64,000 bases of DNA from Limnephilus marmoratus (GCA_917880885.1 OU862917.1:28198104-28262103); one strand, 5' to 3'; shown: positions 1 to 10,854, counted from the first letter of the stretch. A program made the numbers and translations. Notes: generated by a model not told the origin, from the sequence alone.

Positions 1-121
1 TAGTTCGGGTTTGAATTGCAGCATAATAGCAGCCTATGATATATGCGTTAAGAAAATGAAGATAATGTTGGTAGTTCTCAGTTGAAGTATGATACAGTTA
101 AAAGTGACCGAATAGGATATA

Positions 122-270
122 GACACCTCAGCTCAGTTGGTAGAGCATTTTCCGCGTAAGCAGAAGGTCCTGGTTTCGAGTCCCAGAAGTGCCAATATAT
201 TTTTCTTATTTTTGTGTCTCCCAATGTTCGATTGAGTTTCACTAATATTGTCTTCATTTAATTAAACTAT
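122..270 (+). mobile_element. tRNA-headed SINE, copy 1
   Basis: The first 73 bases read as a decayed tRNA. There is an A-box-like 'GCTCAGTTGGTAGAGC' D arm and a B-box-like 'GGTTTCGAGTCCC' T arm, but the acceptor stem pairs poorly and the anticodon loop lacks the usual T33. It is followed by a T-rich tail ('TTTTTCTTATTTTTGTGTCT') that resembles the tails at 2.7 and 3.0 kb, so I read it as a SINE and not a working tRNA gene. The 3' limit is approximate. Confidence 0.5.
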
Positions 271-1360
271 AAATATTACTTGTACAGCAAATTGTATAGC
301 AAAATTACTAGAAATATAATTATCATTGCCTTTTTTGGAAGACAAATTAATGTAAAAAATGAAAAAGAGATGGACGAATTGGAAGTATGTATGTTTTAAC
401 AAAATAAGAATCAATTAAAAATATAAGTAAAAATACATACAAATAACAATAATGTTTGAAATATTGAAATATTTCGTGTCATTAATATGATTGATTCATT
501 ACATTACTTTACGTTACATCGTAATGGCTTCTCCGAATTTGCGAACGAATTGAAACAGACCATAAACTTATTCAAACACAGGCGTCAATTTAATTTATAA
601 AAACGAAATAGATATCAGATTGGATAACTTAGAAGCACTAGAGCTAAGGAAAGCCAAAAACAGTAATGAACAATCAATTAAATCTAAATAAAAGTCCAAT
701 AATTAGGTTGTTCTCATTGACAAAGAACATTCCCTTTCCCTTTCCAATGCTTTATTTACCCTTACGCCTACTATTACTTACTTCAGTGGCCAAGCCCATT
801 TTGTTTTAAACTCAGTGTGAAAAGAGAATATATTATTTATAACACATGTAACCTAACTTTAGTAAAGTATAATAGTGCCGGCTAGAGGACGCGGACGTTG
901 AGATTCGTTCATGGCCAATTCGACAGCTATTCACATTCTCGCTGGTACTGCCACATGACGAGAGAGGTATCCCACCCGATATTAGCGTTTATTTATTTAT
1001 TTATTGAAAAAAATAAGAAGTACATGAGAAACATAAGCTGCATATCTCACTAGGGCATTCCTGTATCGTACTTGTTTTACTTCACCATACTTGTTGTTAT
1101 TATCGTTTCTTGCAGATGCTTGCAGCAAACGCAAGATGCCAATACCTTGCGAGCAGCAGCCTTTTATGTTTATGCTTTTAAATACTTTATATTATTCGCA
1201 TTTTGTAGGTATATTATGTGAGCACTTGCATACTGCTTCCTAACACCGTATGCAGGGATAATGGAGGTCTAGATTCGTTCAAACGTAAATGTAGATTCCT
1301 TGCAAGAGCCTTGAAGGAGTAAACATCTGTTATTTATACCAGGGCGGGTAAGTGGTGAAT
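271..1360. other. AT-rich stretch without recognised gene
   Basis: I see no coding region. The stretch is low-complexity AT-rich sequence with a short 'TTTA' tetranucleotide run near 990-1005 that could be the tail of an old minus-strand retroelement. Confidence 0.4.
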
Positions 1361-1368
1361 AACCTCCA

Positions 1369-1411
1369 ATGCCCTGAAGAAGCTACGGTTGTAGCGAAAA
1401 CCTGTAGGCAT
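1369..1411 (+). ncRNA. hammerhead-ribozyme-like motif (minimal, Penelope type)
   Basis: In order: stem I 5' strand ATGCC, core CTGAAGA (fits CUGANGA), one extra A, stem II GCTAC-GGTT-GTAGC (five perfect pairs), core GAAAA, a two-pair stem III (AC/GT), triplet GTA, then GGCAT closing stem I with five perfect pairs. This is the arrangement of small type I hammerheads linked to Penelope-like elements. Two extra A residues in the core relative to consensus could abolish activity. No Penelope coding remnant is visible beside it. Confidence 0.4.
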
Positions 1412-1857
1412 AAAGTATATTAAAAATAAAAGTGATTGTTTTATTTTACAAACGAATGAAGAGTTACACAAAATAACTCTTCATATGAACAAACAAAGTT
1501 AATGATATACTTTCAATAATGTGAATAAGCGTGAAGTCAGTGTCTAGCATTACAAATTGAATTGATTATTGTTTTACGTCATCGTAGTTTGGTAGAATTT
1601 ACAACCCTGCTCTGCACAGTTGTTTATTGATTGGTCAACAAAAAAGTAAGACCAAGTCGTAAAGATGACGATGGCTATCGGATATTGAGTTGAGAGTATG
1701 CTCTTTACTGTCTGATCCCATAAAGCCTCCAAACAAGTATTAGGGGCGGCACCAAAGATATTGAATTTGAATGTCTTTGGGCGGCACTCATTTTAATATT
1801 TTTTCTGGAAGTTGATATCATAATGTTATTATTTATATCTTTTTAATTTTTATATTT

Positions 1858-2310
1858 GCCCCACACAGGAGGCCTCGTGGAAAAAATTCCCCCCAAGGCC
1901 TATATGATATTTGGGGAGGGTCTTTTTAGGGAAAGAAAGGAGAGGAAGTTTTGGGAAGGATAAAGGTATAAGGGGTGGGTGGGGTGGGAATCCAGGCGTC
2001 AATGATTCTAATAATGACGGACGTATGAATCTACCCCTCCCACTGCGGTGTAAGGCAATGGGTCGAGAGAGTCTGGCTGAAGAGATCTAGGCCTGCCTTA
2101 ACCAGAATAACAACCAAACAATCCGGCCCGCCGCACAGTTGGTAGGCAAACGCGTTGGCCACCAAGACCTAGAAAACCGAACCCAGGAACCCCTGCTACG
2201 ACACCAAATGTAGCGAACCACTTGGGGTGACCTATGGCAGAGGTACTGGTTATCCAATAAATGGTTCCCGGGGCGGCGGTACCCATATCCGCCACTCAAA
2301 TTGAGATACC
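1858..2310 (-). repeat. Dispersed repeat family A, copy a
   Basis: This sequence recurs at 55.62-56.08 kb (same orientation) and in inverse orientation at 58.17-58.63 and 59.05-59.42 kb. Shared landmarks are the 'CACACAGGAGGCC' end, the 'GGTCGAGAGA' block and the 'CCTATGGCAGAGGTACTGG' block. The best-preserved copy (58.2 kb) ends in an A-run after 'GAGCTAATGT', which suggests a retroposed unit read on the minus strand here. Short ORFs inside do not match any family I know. Class not assigned. Confidence 0.55.
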
Positions 2311-2692
2311 TACTTCTGTTCGCCGTTTTTCAGAATTTAGGTTTTAATTATACAAAATTACTTATATCTTCCCTTTTTCGAATCAAATAGAGTTAATGAT
2401 ATCCTAACTGGGATATCCTAGAAGTGCTGAAGTTTTCATTTTTTAAGTTTTTTCTTAAAAAAACGACAAACATTCCCGAGTTACGAATAAACTGATAATA
2501 TTTGAAAAATCTCCTACTATCACCACAGTAAGCGGAAAACGTTGCTTGTATCGTGATGGAGGACTTAGTCAGCCGAGGAATCGAATACATGAAACGATTA
2601 TTATGCCTATGTATATTTCCATATTAAAAATATAAATTTATTTTTTATTCAATTTTTTATAAGAATCTCTCTTTATAACTTTTGAAAATTAT

Positions 2693-2875
2693 TCCCATCA
2701 ATGTAATATATCATTAAAGAAGAAGATAACACTAACAATCTAAACTAAACGAAAAAATGAAAGAGAACAAGACACAGAAAAATAGAAAAAGGTAATGGTC
2801 GCAACTGGGAATCGAACCCAGAACCTCTCGTCTAACATGGACCTGCGCTTTTACCAATTTAGCCATTGCCACCTT
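2693..2875 (-). mobile_element. tRNA-headed SINE, copy 2 (minus strand)
   Basis: Read on the minus strand, 2875 down to about 2799 is tRNA-like. It has an A-box region 'TGGCTAAATTGGTA' and a good B box 'GGTTCGATTCCC' with a paired T stem (TCTGG/CCCAG region). The head runs directly into a T-rich tail ('TTTTTCTATTTTTCTGTGTC') shared with the element at 2958. Acceptor pairing is imperfect, and the tail argues for a SINE, not a tRNA gene. Confidence 0.55.
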
Positions 2876-2957
2876 CCATCAAACCGTCATAATTGTCAAT
2901 TTCATATTTTCAAATTTTAGAATTAACAATATTGTCTTCGACTTTCCATTTCTGATT

Positions 2958-3095
2958 AGACGAGAGGTTTTTTACGTTCGAGTCCCAGTTGTGACCATTA
3001 TCTTTTTCTATTTTTCTGTGTCTTGTTGTCTTTCATATTTTCGTTTACATAATTAGTGTTATCTTCCTCCTCAATGATGAATTATATATTGTTTT
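2958..3095 (+). mobile_element. 5'-truncated SINE, copy 3
   Basis: It starts inside the tRNA-like head ('TTAGACGAGAGGTT', then a B-box-like 'GTTCGAGTCCC') and continues into the same tail as copy 2 ('TTTTTCTATTTTTCTGTGTC', then 'TTAGTGTTATCTTC'). It lies in inverse orientation to copy 2 with about 80 bases between, so the pair can fold back. Confidence 0.45.
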
Positions 3096-3534
3096 TTTTC
3101 CGAAATAATTATAAAATACATTACATAGTATATTTGTGTGCAGTTTAGTGGTTTCGGTTTCAGTCTGTATTTTCTATTTTTCTACGTTTCCCTAGTTTGT
3201 TATCCATCTTTTTACTGAGATTTAAGATAGGGGAATCTACCAAATCGATCGCCCGTTCCTTCACGAGTCAAGAGGTCTAAAGTATGTACAGAATGCCTAT
3301 CACACCATACACAAAATGAACATAAACATCAATATAAATTATACAAGAAAGTAAAAAAAAACGTGCTGATTGCAAAAATTCAGAAACGAGTCCGGGTACG
3401 ATCAAGGGAGTTATATGGTGTAGTAGAACTCAATACCCCCTCCAGGATGACGGTTTACATTTTTACCTAATGGGCGTGCTGTTGAAGATATAAGGGCTAA
3501 AAAATTCGCCCACTAGAAATTTCAAGAACAGTCT
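3096..3534. other. Unassigned sequence upstream of the heat-shock-element cluster
   Basis: No coding region, tRNA or known mobile element recognised. Ordinary AT-rich sequence, becoming more mixed after 3380. Confidence 0.35.
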
Positions 3535-3687
3535 TTCAGAAAGTTCTAGAAGGTTCAATAAAACTCTAGAAAGTTCTGGTAGGAGTGACGGAGTATGTCG
3601 GTGAGTCTAAAAGTTTCGAGAAGATGGAACATTCTGGAATGTTGTGGAATGTCCGGGAACATCATTGTGGAACATTCCAGAACACTC
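3535..3687. promoter_or_regulatory. Dense array of heat-shock elements (HSF-binding GAA/TTC units)
   Basis: Heat-shock factor trimers bind alternating nGAAn units spaced five bases apart. Here 3539-3556 is a perfect GAA-TTC-GAA-TTC run. GAA-TTC follows at 3569-3576 and TTC-GAA at 3615-3622. Then comes an unbroken seven-unit register at 3627-3659 (GAA, TTC, GAA, TTG, GAA, TCC, GAA) and GAA-TTC-GAA at 3670-3682. Five of those seven units are exact. No heat-shock protein gene is visible on either side, so the target, if any, is unknown. The array may have been carried in by a mobile element. Confidence 0.5.
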
Positions 3688-3759
3688 GTATGTTGTCTTG
3701 AAGGAAGCCGGGTAATCCATCTAGTGTAATATAAAATAAATTGGCATACTGCCAACATT

Positions 3760-4712
3760 TCCAGCTAGTTTTAGGTCACCTGCAATGGGTGACAACAAAC
3801 ACAAACATTATTGCAGGCAAATCACCGCAAAACCACACTTGGACACATAAAACCAACCCAGACACTTAGACACATAAAACGATGACGTAAACGTTTAAAA
3901 ATTCCAACTCGAATCGATGGCGGGAGGTAATTAGTAATAAAGTATTAGAAAGTATTGTTCTGAGTGAACAGTTCTTGAATTTAAAATTAAAAAAAAAACA
4001 TTGTTAATTATGGCTCATCCACATTTTCTACTATCCACAACCTCTCGTAAATAAACATTATCAGTTAATATTCCGGTAAATTTAAACGTTTTAAAATTAT
4101 TTTGAAGATCCTTTGATGTAAAATTAATCACGAAACATAACTTGTTTGCTACTTTTTAAAACGGTACAAAATTCCATTTTCTACGTATCCCCCTTCAGGC
4201 AAGACTCGCCTAAAAAAATGTCAAGTCTTTGTCGTAATAGGGTTTATAAAATACCTTGTAAATTGCGAGGTGTTTTATTAATGTTTGCTCTTTACAAAAC
4301 ATTTTGTAAATTGCAAAACGAGGCCATAAAAACTTTGAGTAATGTGCGCAAAACGAGCGCGAAAATAATCAAAATTCAACATAAAAACTTTTTTTATGGT
4401 TGTTCAAATTTGCACCAATATTATATCCCTACATCATAAAGAGAATATTATATTGTAGACACGAACTTTTTTATTAAAACTCGTTACAATTTTGTTAATG
4501 GTTAGGAACTATTAAAAATGTACACGGTAACTAGGACATAATATATATAAACGGATTGTTGAGTACTTAAACTATAATACACCATTAAACTATAATACAC
4601 CACCAAATCAAACATAACGTTTCGGTCTGGATCAAAACAAAAAGCACACATTTTTTACAAAGCTTAATAAAACCATTATTATGTTTGATATTGACAATTC
4701 GAAGTAGAATTC
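3760..4712. other. AT-rich stretch without recognised gene
   Basis: Open frames here are short and low in complexity (rich in Lys, Asn and Phe) and look like chance frames in AT-rich DNA. No repeat family recognised. Confidence 0.35.
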
Positions 4713-4720
4713 CATTATAG

Positions 4721-5879
4721 CAGGGTTTCTTAAGAGGAATATAAACGCTAGAAATATTTCGAATCTCATGCCTGCAAAATTTTAAAATCGAGCGTCTTTT
4801 TGCACGAGGCTAGTAAGCGAAAAAGTGGTTTTTTATTTATTTTGTGCATAATTTTATAAGAACGAAAAAAAGTTAGAACATAGATAAAGTCAAAAATAGT
4901 CTTAGCCGTAAAGGGGTATTTTTTAAAAATTGTTACTTACATTACTTCATAGTTAAGTCATGAGAAAACATTTTTTTTAGTGGTTTACGCTTATATTTTT
5001 TGTTACGTAAATAATAATTTTATTGTCATTCCAATACATAGATAAAGTAGTTAAAGCTTCAATTTATCCGTAGCATATTTTTTGATGTTCATACTGTAAG
5101 CCGATTCGTCGTAAAGATTAATCAAAATAGTATCTAAATAGGATTTCACGTATATATTCATCTTAAAAGTGGGGTCCATGTGTATCAGGGGTCCGCAGTA
5201 GGTCAGTCTGAAAACATATTTACTAGGAAAGTGTGTAGTAAACTTGACCAGACGCATTGTCGTTATCGGGTAGCGAATTCGATAGTATTCAATACGTAAC
5301 ACTGTGCTGTCGACCACACTGTCTACCACAAAAAGAAACGTGGGTGCGGATTCCATTTTTAATTGATATTGATAATATCAGCGATGAAGATGACTTAGTT
5401 GACATAAGATCTAAAGAAGTTTTGAAAGCTGAATTTCACGCAAAAGATCTTGGCGAGTTTTGGTGTTCTTTGATTCAAGCTTACCCTCTTCTTGTCAAGA
5501 GAGCTATGTCAGTTCTGATACCATTTGCTACTCCTTATCTTTGCGACGCAGGGTTTTCGGTTCTGGTGTCAATAAAAACAAAAAGTCGCAATCGATTGAA
5601 CGTTGCAGATGACACGACAATCCCACAATTTAACGTTTTGATTGAGGCCAAACAGCACCACCCTTCTCATTAACTTAGTAAGTAATGAAAGTAGTAAGTA
5701 ATGAAAGTAGTAAGTGTAAAGTAGTAAGTAAGTGTAATGAAAGTACCAATAAAAGTATTTTGCATTAACATAAATAAGGTTTTTTTATTTCTAAAAATAT
5801 TTAGGTCGGGGGGAGGGGGTCCGTGGAATTGTTTGAATTGTGAAAGTGGTCCGTGACTGCAAAAGTTTAAGAAACTCTG
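4721..5879 (+). mobile_element. hAT-family DNA transposon, deleted, with perfect 8-bp target duplication
   Basis: The left end reads CAGGGTTTCTTAA. The right end is its inverse, with the complement reading CAGAGTTTCTTAA. CATTATAG lies immediately outside both ends (4713-4720 and 5880-5887), an exact 8-bp duplication as expected for hAT insertion. The 1159-bp element carries only the C-terminal part of a transposase, so it cannot move itself. Between 5680 and 5745 an imperfect 'AAGTAGTAAGTAATG' microsatellite follows the coding remnant. Confidence 0.85.
5257..5673 (+). pseudogene. hAT transposase C-terminal fragment (dimerisation domain)
   Basis: A 138-codon open frame. From about residue 32 to the end it matches the C-terminal hAT dimerisation region of the type also domesticated in vertebrate ZBED5/SCAND3/FAM200-like proteins. 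Visible landmarks are 'FWCSLIQAYPLL', 'LIPFATPYLCDAGFS', 'SIKTKSRNRLN' and the terminal 'HHPSH'. The first 30 or so residues are not recognisable and the annotated start is simply the first ATG. The BED zinc finger and the catalytic RNase H-like core are absent, so this is a relic. It sits between matching hAT ends, which confirms its origin. Confidence 0.8.
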
Positions 5880-5887
5880 CATTATAG

Positions 5888-6814
5888 GTACAACTGAAAC
5901 CCAGTCTGATGATGCCGTGATAAACTGAAACCGGAAACGGTCACAAATAATTTTAAAAAGTGGATGAACTGACTCTGAACAATTGTGAGCAGTTAGGACT
6001 GTTATGCGGTATTTTCACAAAAAAATATTAATAAGTAAGACACCTCCTGAGTTACCTACTTTAAAACTTCGCCTTTTCCAAAACAATGTGTGTATTACTC
6101 CAATATCTGTCATTTAAACTATTTTACACTTACTACCTCCATAAAAATTATCGGACATGAAACTATCTTCATAAATCCTTGAATGTTTTCATTAAAAAAA
6201 TTAGGTTTGTCAACAGTGATTCAAAGCGCTCACAACTCACAAATACAATTACATTTAACATACAATACTAACAAAATGGGGCATGGCATAACACGCTTCA
6301 CAATACTAAGAAAGCATTCTATAGAGTATGTTTTACCCAACAAAACACCGTCTCAATACTGAGTGTAGAAAATTATGTATAAAATGTAGATACATGTACA
6401 CATGCACAAATGCATACATATGCATACATAGACACACACATATACAGACATACATACATAGATTAACACATATACGCACACATACACATATATACACTTA
6501 CATATACATTACATTAATACACACACACATACCTTACATTACGTAACAAAAATAAATTATTAGATACAACAAGTTTTTATAGAATAATAAGTAATAACAA
6601 TAAGGTTATAAAACGACGTAATAGGTAGCTTTAAAACTTGTTAACAAATAATATAATTTGAAGGTGGCCAATGATGACATTGTCAAATTAATGGAATGAT
6701 TTTTAATTGTCTCATTAAAATTACGGCCAATTCTCGGTAAAGCTGAGTCATAAGTCATAACTCAGCTTAGTTCCATACTTTTTAATATTCAACGGAACAT
6801 AATTTACAAGTAGT
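5888..6814. other. Non-coding flank of the tandem array
   Basis: No gene seen. It holds the CA/TA-rich microsatellite at 6385-6535 and ends at the abrupt start of the 7.5-kb repeat. The last bases before the array ('AGTAGT') differ from those before the internal unit junctions ('CAATACT'). Confidence 0.4.
6385..6535. repeat. Degenerate (CA)n/(CATA)n microsatellite
   Basis: Alternating purine-pyrimidine sequence dominated by ACACATA, CATACATA and TATACAC words. The open frame across it codes only Thr/His/Tyr/Ile repeats and is not a gene. Confidence 0.8.
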
Positions 6815-7750
6815 GTAATGAAAGAGTCTTACCCCCCCCCCCTAATTTTAAAAGATTTAAAAGCTTTATGAATAACTAACTCTGTACGTAGGAGTTCGCC
6901 TCCCATTCGTACTCGTAGTCATATTCGTATCTCCGTCGCTCAAGCCTCTATCCCCTTCGTTCCTTTGGCAGCGCCTCGACAACCCTTTACGTAATACGTT
7001 TTAGGTATACGTGGCAAGATGCTCGCAATTAATCAACTTGTAATTAACCCCCTAACGTTGTGTTATTTTTTGTTTTAAGGGTTTGATATGGTTAATCCAG
7101 TTTAATTAATAATTTGTTTGTGGTAAACCCTTTGTTCTTTTAGGTATGGCGTGTTACAATTCACTAGGGTTCGATTTACAATGACTGACTCTATCTAACT
7201 TGAAAATAACTAATGCTACCGTTCGTGCAACTTCCTCCCCTACTAACGTCCGTTCTATACTTGTTTGTTGATGATTATTTCTTTTGAATTAACCCGCGTC
7301 ATCCTCCCCAGTACCTAGTACATGAATATACCTTTATACAGAAAATTGGGAAGATCCTACCTTTAGTGAAACGCGGCGAATCCTCAGCTATCCTCGGGAT
7401 GCTAACACATAAAATAATTTGACATTTGTACTCTAATTACGAATTTACAACCAAAATTCAATCAAAACAGGCCCGGGATGCACAAGTTCTACAGTCTACA
7501 GTCACAGTGGTAAGTGAAGTTTGTTAGTTAGTTTTGAGCTAGGGTAGGTATTTTTGGGAGATTATTAAGGATTGACATGAAACAAAATATGTCTTGCTTC
7601 GATTGGACTCCTCCATTTCCGCAACTGACTTGGTGAGGTTCAATTAAAACCGCCCGGTCAGCCTCCAATCCCATCACCTCCAGAGAATATTTTGATGGTC
7701 GCAAGCGACGAATGTAAAATCGACATGTTTTGCTTCCTGTCGGGAAAGGG

Positions 7751-8022
7751 TTTGATGTGTGTTTTTGGTTTGAAGGATGATAGTGGGAGTGTTCTCAACC
7801 AATACGCCGCTACGTTATAATGGTGATACTGCTAATGTTGTTTGATGTGTGTTTCTGGTTTGAAGGATGATAATGGGAGTGTTCTCAACCAATACGCCGC
7901 TAAATTTATAATGGTGATACTGCTAATGTTGTTTGATGTGTGTTTCTGGTTTGAAGGATGATAATGGGAGTGTTCTCAACCAATACGCCGCTAAATTTAT
8001 AATGGTGATACTGCTACTGTTG
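7751..8022. repeat. Three tandem 90-91-bp repeats inside the unit
   Basis: Copies start at 7751, 7841 and 7932 with 'TTTGATGTGTGTTT' and a partial fourth starts at 8023. The first copy diverges most ('TACGTTATAA' against 'TAAATTTATAA'). The same block recurs at 15234, 22883, 30580 and 38061 in the other units. Confidence 0.9.
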
Positions 8023-8334
8023 TTTGATGAAATGCCATCTCATATCGCTTGATGTGAGGATCTGCTTCGATTTATGGTGTGGTAGTCGACGTCCGGAAGT
8101 ATTCAGGAATGCGTGGGTGGCACGAGGTTTTAGGTCGTGACATCCTCTAAGCTGAATTGATGATGATGATGAAGTCTTTCAGCATGTCGATGACTAGAGT
8201 TCCGGACTCCTATAGCATCGAACATGAACATTAAACCGAAGTGGATTAGACAAGCGGCAATGTCAGGAGGTCGGTGGAGCCGCTCCCCCCTCTGATCTCG
8301 CGAAGTTTGAATTTAGTAAAGGTGGATTTTGATG

Positions 8335-8553
8335 TCATCGGCCCTCGCCCCTGCAGTCACACAGCTCCTCAACAGTCCCGTTCTCCGTCCAGCACACCGC
8401 CTCGAACCAGTAGAAATGATGCTTACGTTTTCCTAGGCACGTTATAAACATGCGTCTGCCTTCAGCCGCGGTGAACATCGTTAGGTATTTGATTTGAATG
8501 AAAATACCTCCCCTCGCATGACGGAAGCAGGCGTGACGGAGGTGGGCCTCCAC
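8335..8553 (-). CDS. Unrecognised ORF on the minus strand of the unit
   Basis: This frame stays open from a stop near 8625 down to TGA at 8335. From the GTG at 8553 it gives 72 residues. The composition looks more protein-like than its surroundings: several Cys, 'FTAAEGRR', 'FITCLGKRKHHFYWFEAVCW', then an acidic tail ending 'CDCRGEGR'. No family recognised. No ATG is well placed at the left edge, so if real it would be an exon or a degraded gene fragment. Just upstream on the same strand, short stretches in two other frames also look protein-like, as if broken by frameshifts. Identical copies lie at 15818-16036, 23468-23686, 31164-31382 and 38645-38863. The + strand overlaps in another open frame, so chance openness in GC-richer DNA remains possible. 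Confidence 0.2.
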   Translation of the reverse strand: MEAHLRHACFRHARGGIFIQIKYLTMFTAAEGRRMFITCLGKRKHHFYWFEAVCWTENGTVEELCDCRGEGR

Positions 8554-8847
8554 GTAGCACGTAGCTTCACGGACCTCCGCCCTACGATAGGTGATATCCC
8601 AAGCTCATCTCAAATATCAGCTCGGGGAAGGAATGTCAAACTTGGCTTCCAGGGCGCTGGGTCCAGGAATGAATGGCACCGGGGCGTGAATCCAGTTCTG
8701 AATCATCCATCCCTCCCATTTTCCCCGCTACTCGTTCGTCCAAAGTACATTCCCAACCTGATGCTGGATGATGCCCTAATTCTAATTTTGGAGAAGATTA
8801 TGGAAATTTATCCGGTTTCCGACAAAGAGCCGCCGATCGATTGCTAA
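8494..8847 (+). CDS. Unrecognised 117-codon ORF on the plus strand of the unit
   Basis: ATG-to-TAA open frame in the only GC-richer block of the unit. A TGA immediately precedes the ATG. No signal peptide, transmembrane helix or known motif is visible. The last 30 residues are rich in Leu, Ile and acidic positions ('LMLDDALILILEKIMEIYP'). It overlaps the minus-strand frame at 8335-8553 almost entirely over its first 20 codons, so at most one is likely to be real. Copies lie at 15977-16330 (one Ser-to-Tyr change), 23627-23980, 31323-31676 and 38804-39157. The exact conservation reflects array homogenisation and is not evidence of selection on protein. Confidence 0.15.
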   Translation: MNENTSPRMTEAGVTEVGLHVARSFTDLRPTIGDIPSSSQISARGRNVKLGFQGAGSRNEWHRGVNPVLNHPSLPFSPLLVRPKYIPNLMLDDALILILEKIMEIYPVSDKEPPIDC

Positions 8848-9690
8848 AACAACTCCGTATGTCGTGTTCTCTTCGTTCCGCTGACAAGGTAGCTCCCCAC
8901 GAGCGTAATCAAAGGGTAGTGAAGCCAACGCGAATTTCGTCACTTCTTTTCCTTCATTAGGAAATAGTGTAGCCCACCGGCATCTCGTTCACTCCGCCCA
9001 CTGACCATAACTGCATAAAGTGTAACCTACATCCATGGAATAGAGAAGCTTAACTCAAAATTGCTCCAGCAATCGCCAGCTCCAGCGTCGTAACTCGTTC
9101 GGTTAAATTTGAAAGAAGGAAATTTGCTAAATAATAATAGCAGAGCGCTGACGGTCTCGTTCAATCGCGAATACTAAAGATTTGAGCTAAAATGTGAATT
9201 TCGAATAAAATATACCTAACCGTAAAGTACTATATACCTAATCGTAAGATACTTCCAAGTGTGCGTTTCAACGAAGTCGAAAGCTAGCCTATGTAGGCCT
9301 CTACATAACAGTTTTCTTGAGATTCCTAAAGTTTGAGGTAAAAGGTGTCGGTTTTTTTTATTTTGGGATTGAGGATTCTATTGTATAAAATTTGTTAATA
9401 ACCATGCAATACATCTGTTTTCCAAACCGATATACCTAGTACGTACCTTGCCTAACAAATAACTTCAATTACCGAGTAAATTCTAAAGTATATTTGAGAC
9501 TAAGTATTCCTAATGTAATGCAATTTATTATATTCAAATAACCCCTAGCTTTGGTTTTCCGATGTAATGTCTCGCAACACAATCGTAAGATACATAAATA
9601 ACTATTGCCCGTTAAAATTAACAAAGCGTCCACAAAAGACACTCCCCTACAATCATTGCACCTCGGCGGCCCCATTATGGTTATTGGTTT

Positions 9691-10127
9691 GAAAACTTCT
9701 TTAGCACCGTTGCTATTTGAAACTAGATGAAACGGAAACGAGCGACACTAAACACATCTATATGATTTATCCTGCGAGTGAATGAGATACTATAATCGGT
9801 CTCCTCTTTGTGAGGTGCTTCGTAGCCTCCCCAATCTTGTCTCCTTTGGTTTTCTGAAGGTTTCACTCCTCTCGTGTGTAAACTACACTACTGTAATTTT
9901 TTGTTTCTAAAATGCTGACAGCTGTTTTTCTAAATGAAAGCTTCTTTAACACCGTTGTGATTTGAAACTAGATGGAACGGAAACGAGCGACACTAAACGC
10001 ATCTATAGGATTTATTATTTTTGTGAAACTTCTTTAATACCGTCGTGATTTGAATCTATATGAAACGGAACGTGCGACACTAAACACATCTATAAAGTTT
10101 ATTACTCTAGTGAAACTTCTTTAATCG
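9691..10127. repeat. Dispersed 80-bp repeats inside the unit
   Basis: Three 80-bp copies at 9691-9770, 9936-10015 and 10024-10103 share 'CTTCTTTA', 'GAAACGGAAACGAGCGACAC' and 'CATCTATA'. A fourth start occurs at 10112. They are interleaved with three copies of a 'CCTCCTCTTT...GTGCTTCGTAG' segment near 9799, 10127 and 10162. All units carry the set. Confidence 0.85.
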
Positions 10128-10854
10128 GCCTCCTCTTTCTGAAGTGCTTCGTGGCCCATCGACCTCCTCTTCGTGCGGTGCTTCGTAGAATAACATTGAA
10201 CTAATCTTAGCACTTAGCAACGACATTAAAATGAATAAATCCCACAATTAACGTATTAAATTCGTCATTCACCCGAAGTTTAGTTTTCTGAAGGTTTCAC
10301 CTCTACCGCATGAGAATTGCACTCTGTTAGACAGGGATCTCGCCCAAAATGTCCAGTTGCACAAAATTAAATCTTAGCTATTGCTCGAAGAGACAATAGA
10401 AGGAAGTGTCAAAAGATTTATGACTCAAACCGAAAACAAACGCGTCCCTCACTTTAAAGTCCAATAGTATAACCTTTTTTTTGTAAGTACATCTCCGAAA
10501 ACCAATGAACTTGAATGAATATTTTTCTGCAAGGCCCGCACTAAATATGTAATGCAAATTGTAATAAAGTAATTTTAAGCAAACTCACCAAATTTTCCAT
10601 GCTCCATATTCCAATTAAATTACCACATGCACTTTCGCAAAACGCAAACTCTTCATGCAATTTTTTTGCTGAATTGAAAACAACTGAATTCTAAATTTAC
10701 GCCTGAACACTTTCACAAAATAGCGAACTTTCCGAAGTCAATTTTGTCGATTAAAACGGGATGTTTTGACTTTGTTTTATGCGTCCTAACTACTGTTTTA
10801 TTCCCCGTACAACCGCGAATCTGAAACCAAACGCTCGCACGATCTTCCCCTGAC

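Noticed and set aside
122..194. Functional tRNA gene
   Set aside because: The acceptor stem pairs poorly, the anticodon loop is abnormal and a SINE-like tail follows.
5900..5940. CTGATGA followed by GAAA, resembling a hammerhead
   Set aside because: The bases between do not form a stem II and no stem I closes it.
6328..6546. 72-codon frame rich in His, Thr and Tyr
   Set aside because: It reads through a CA/TA microsatellite.
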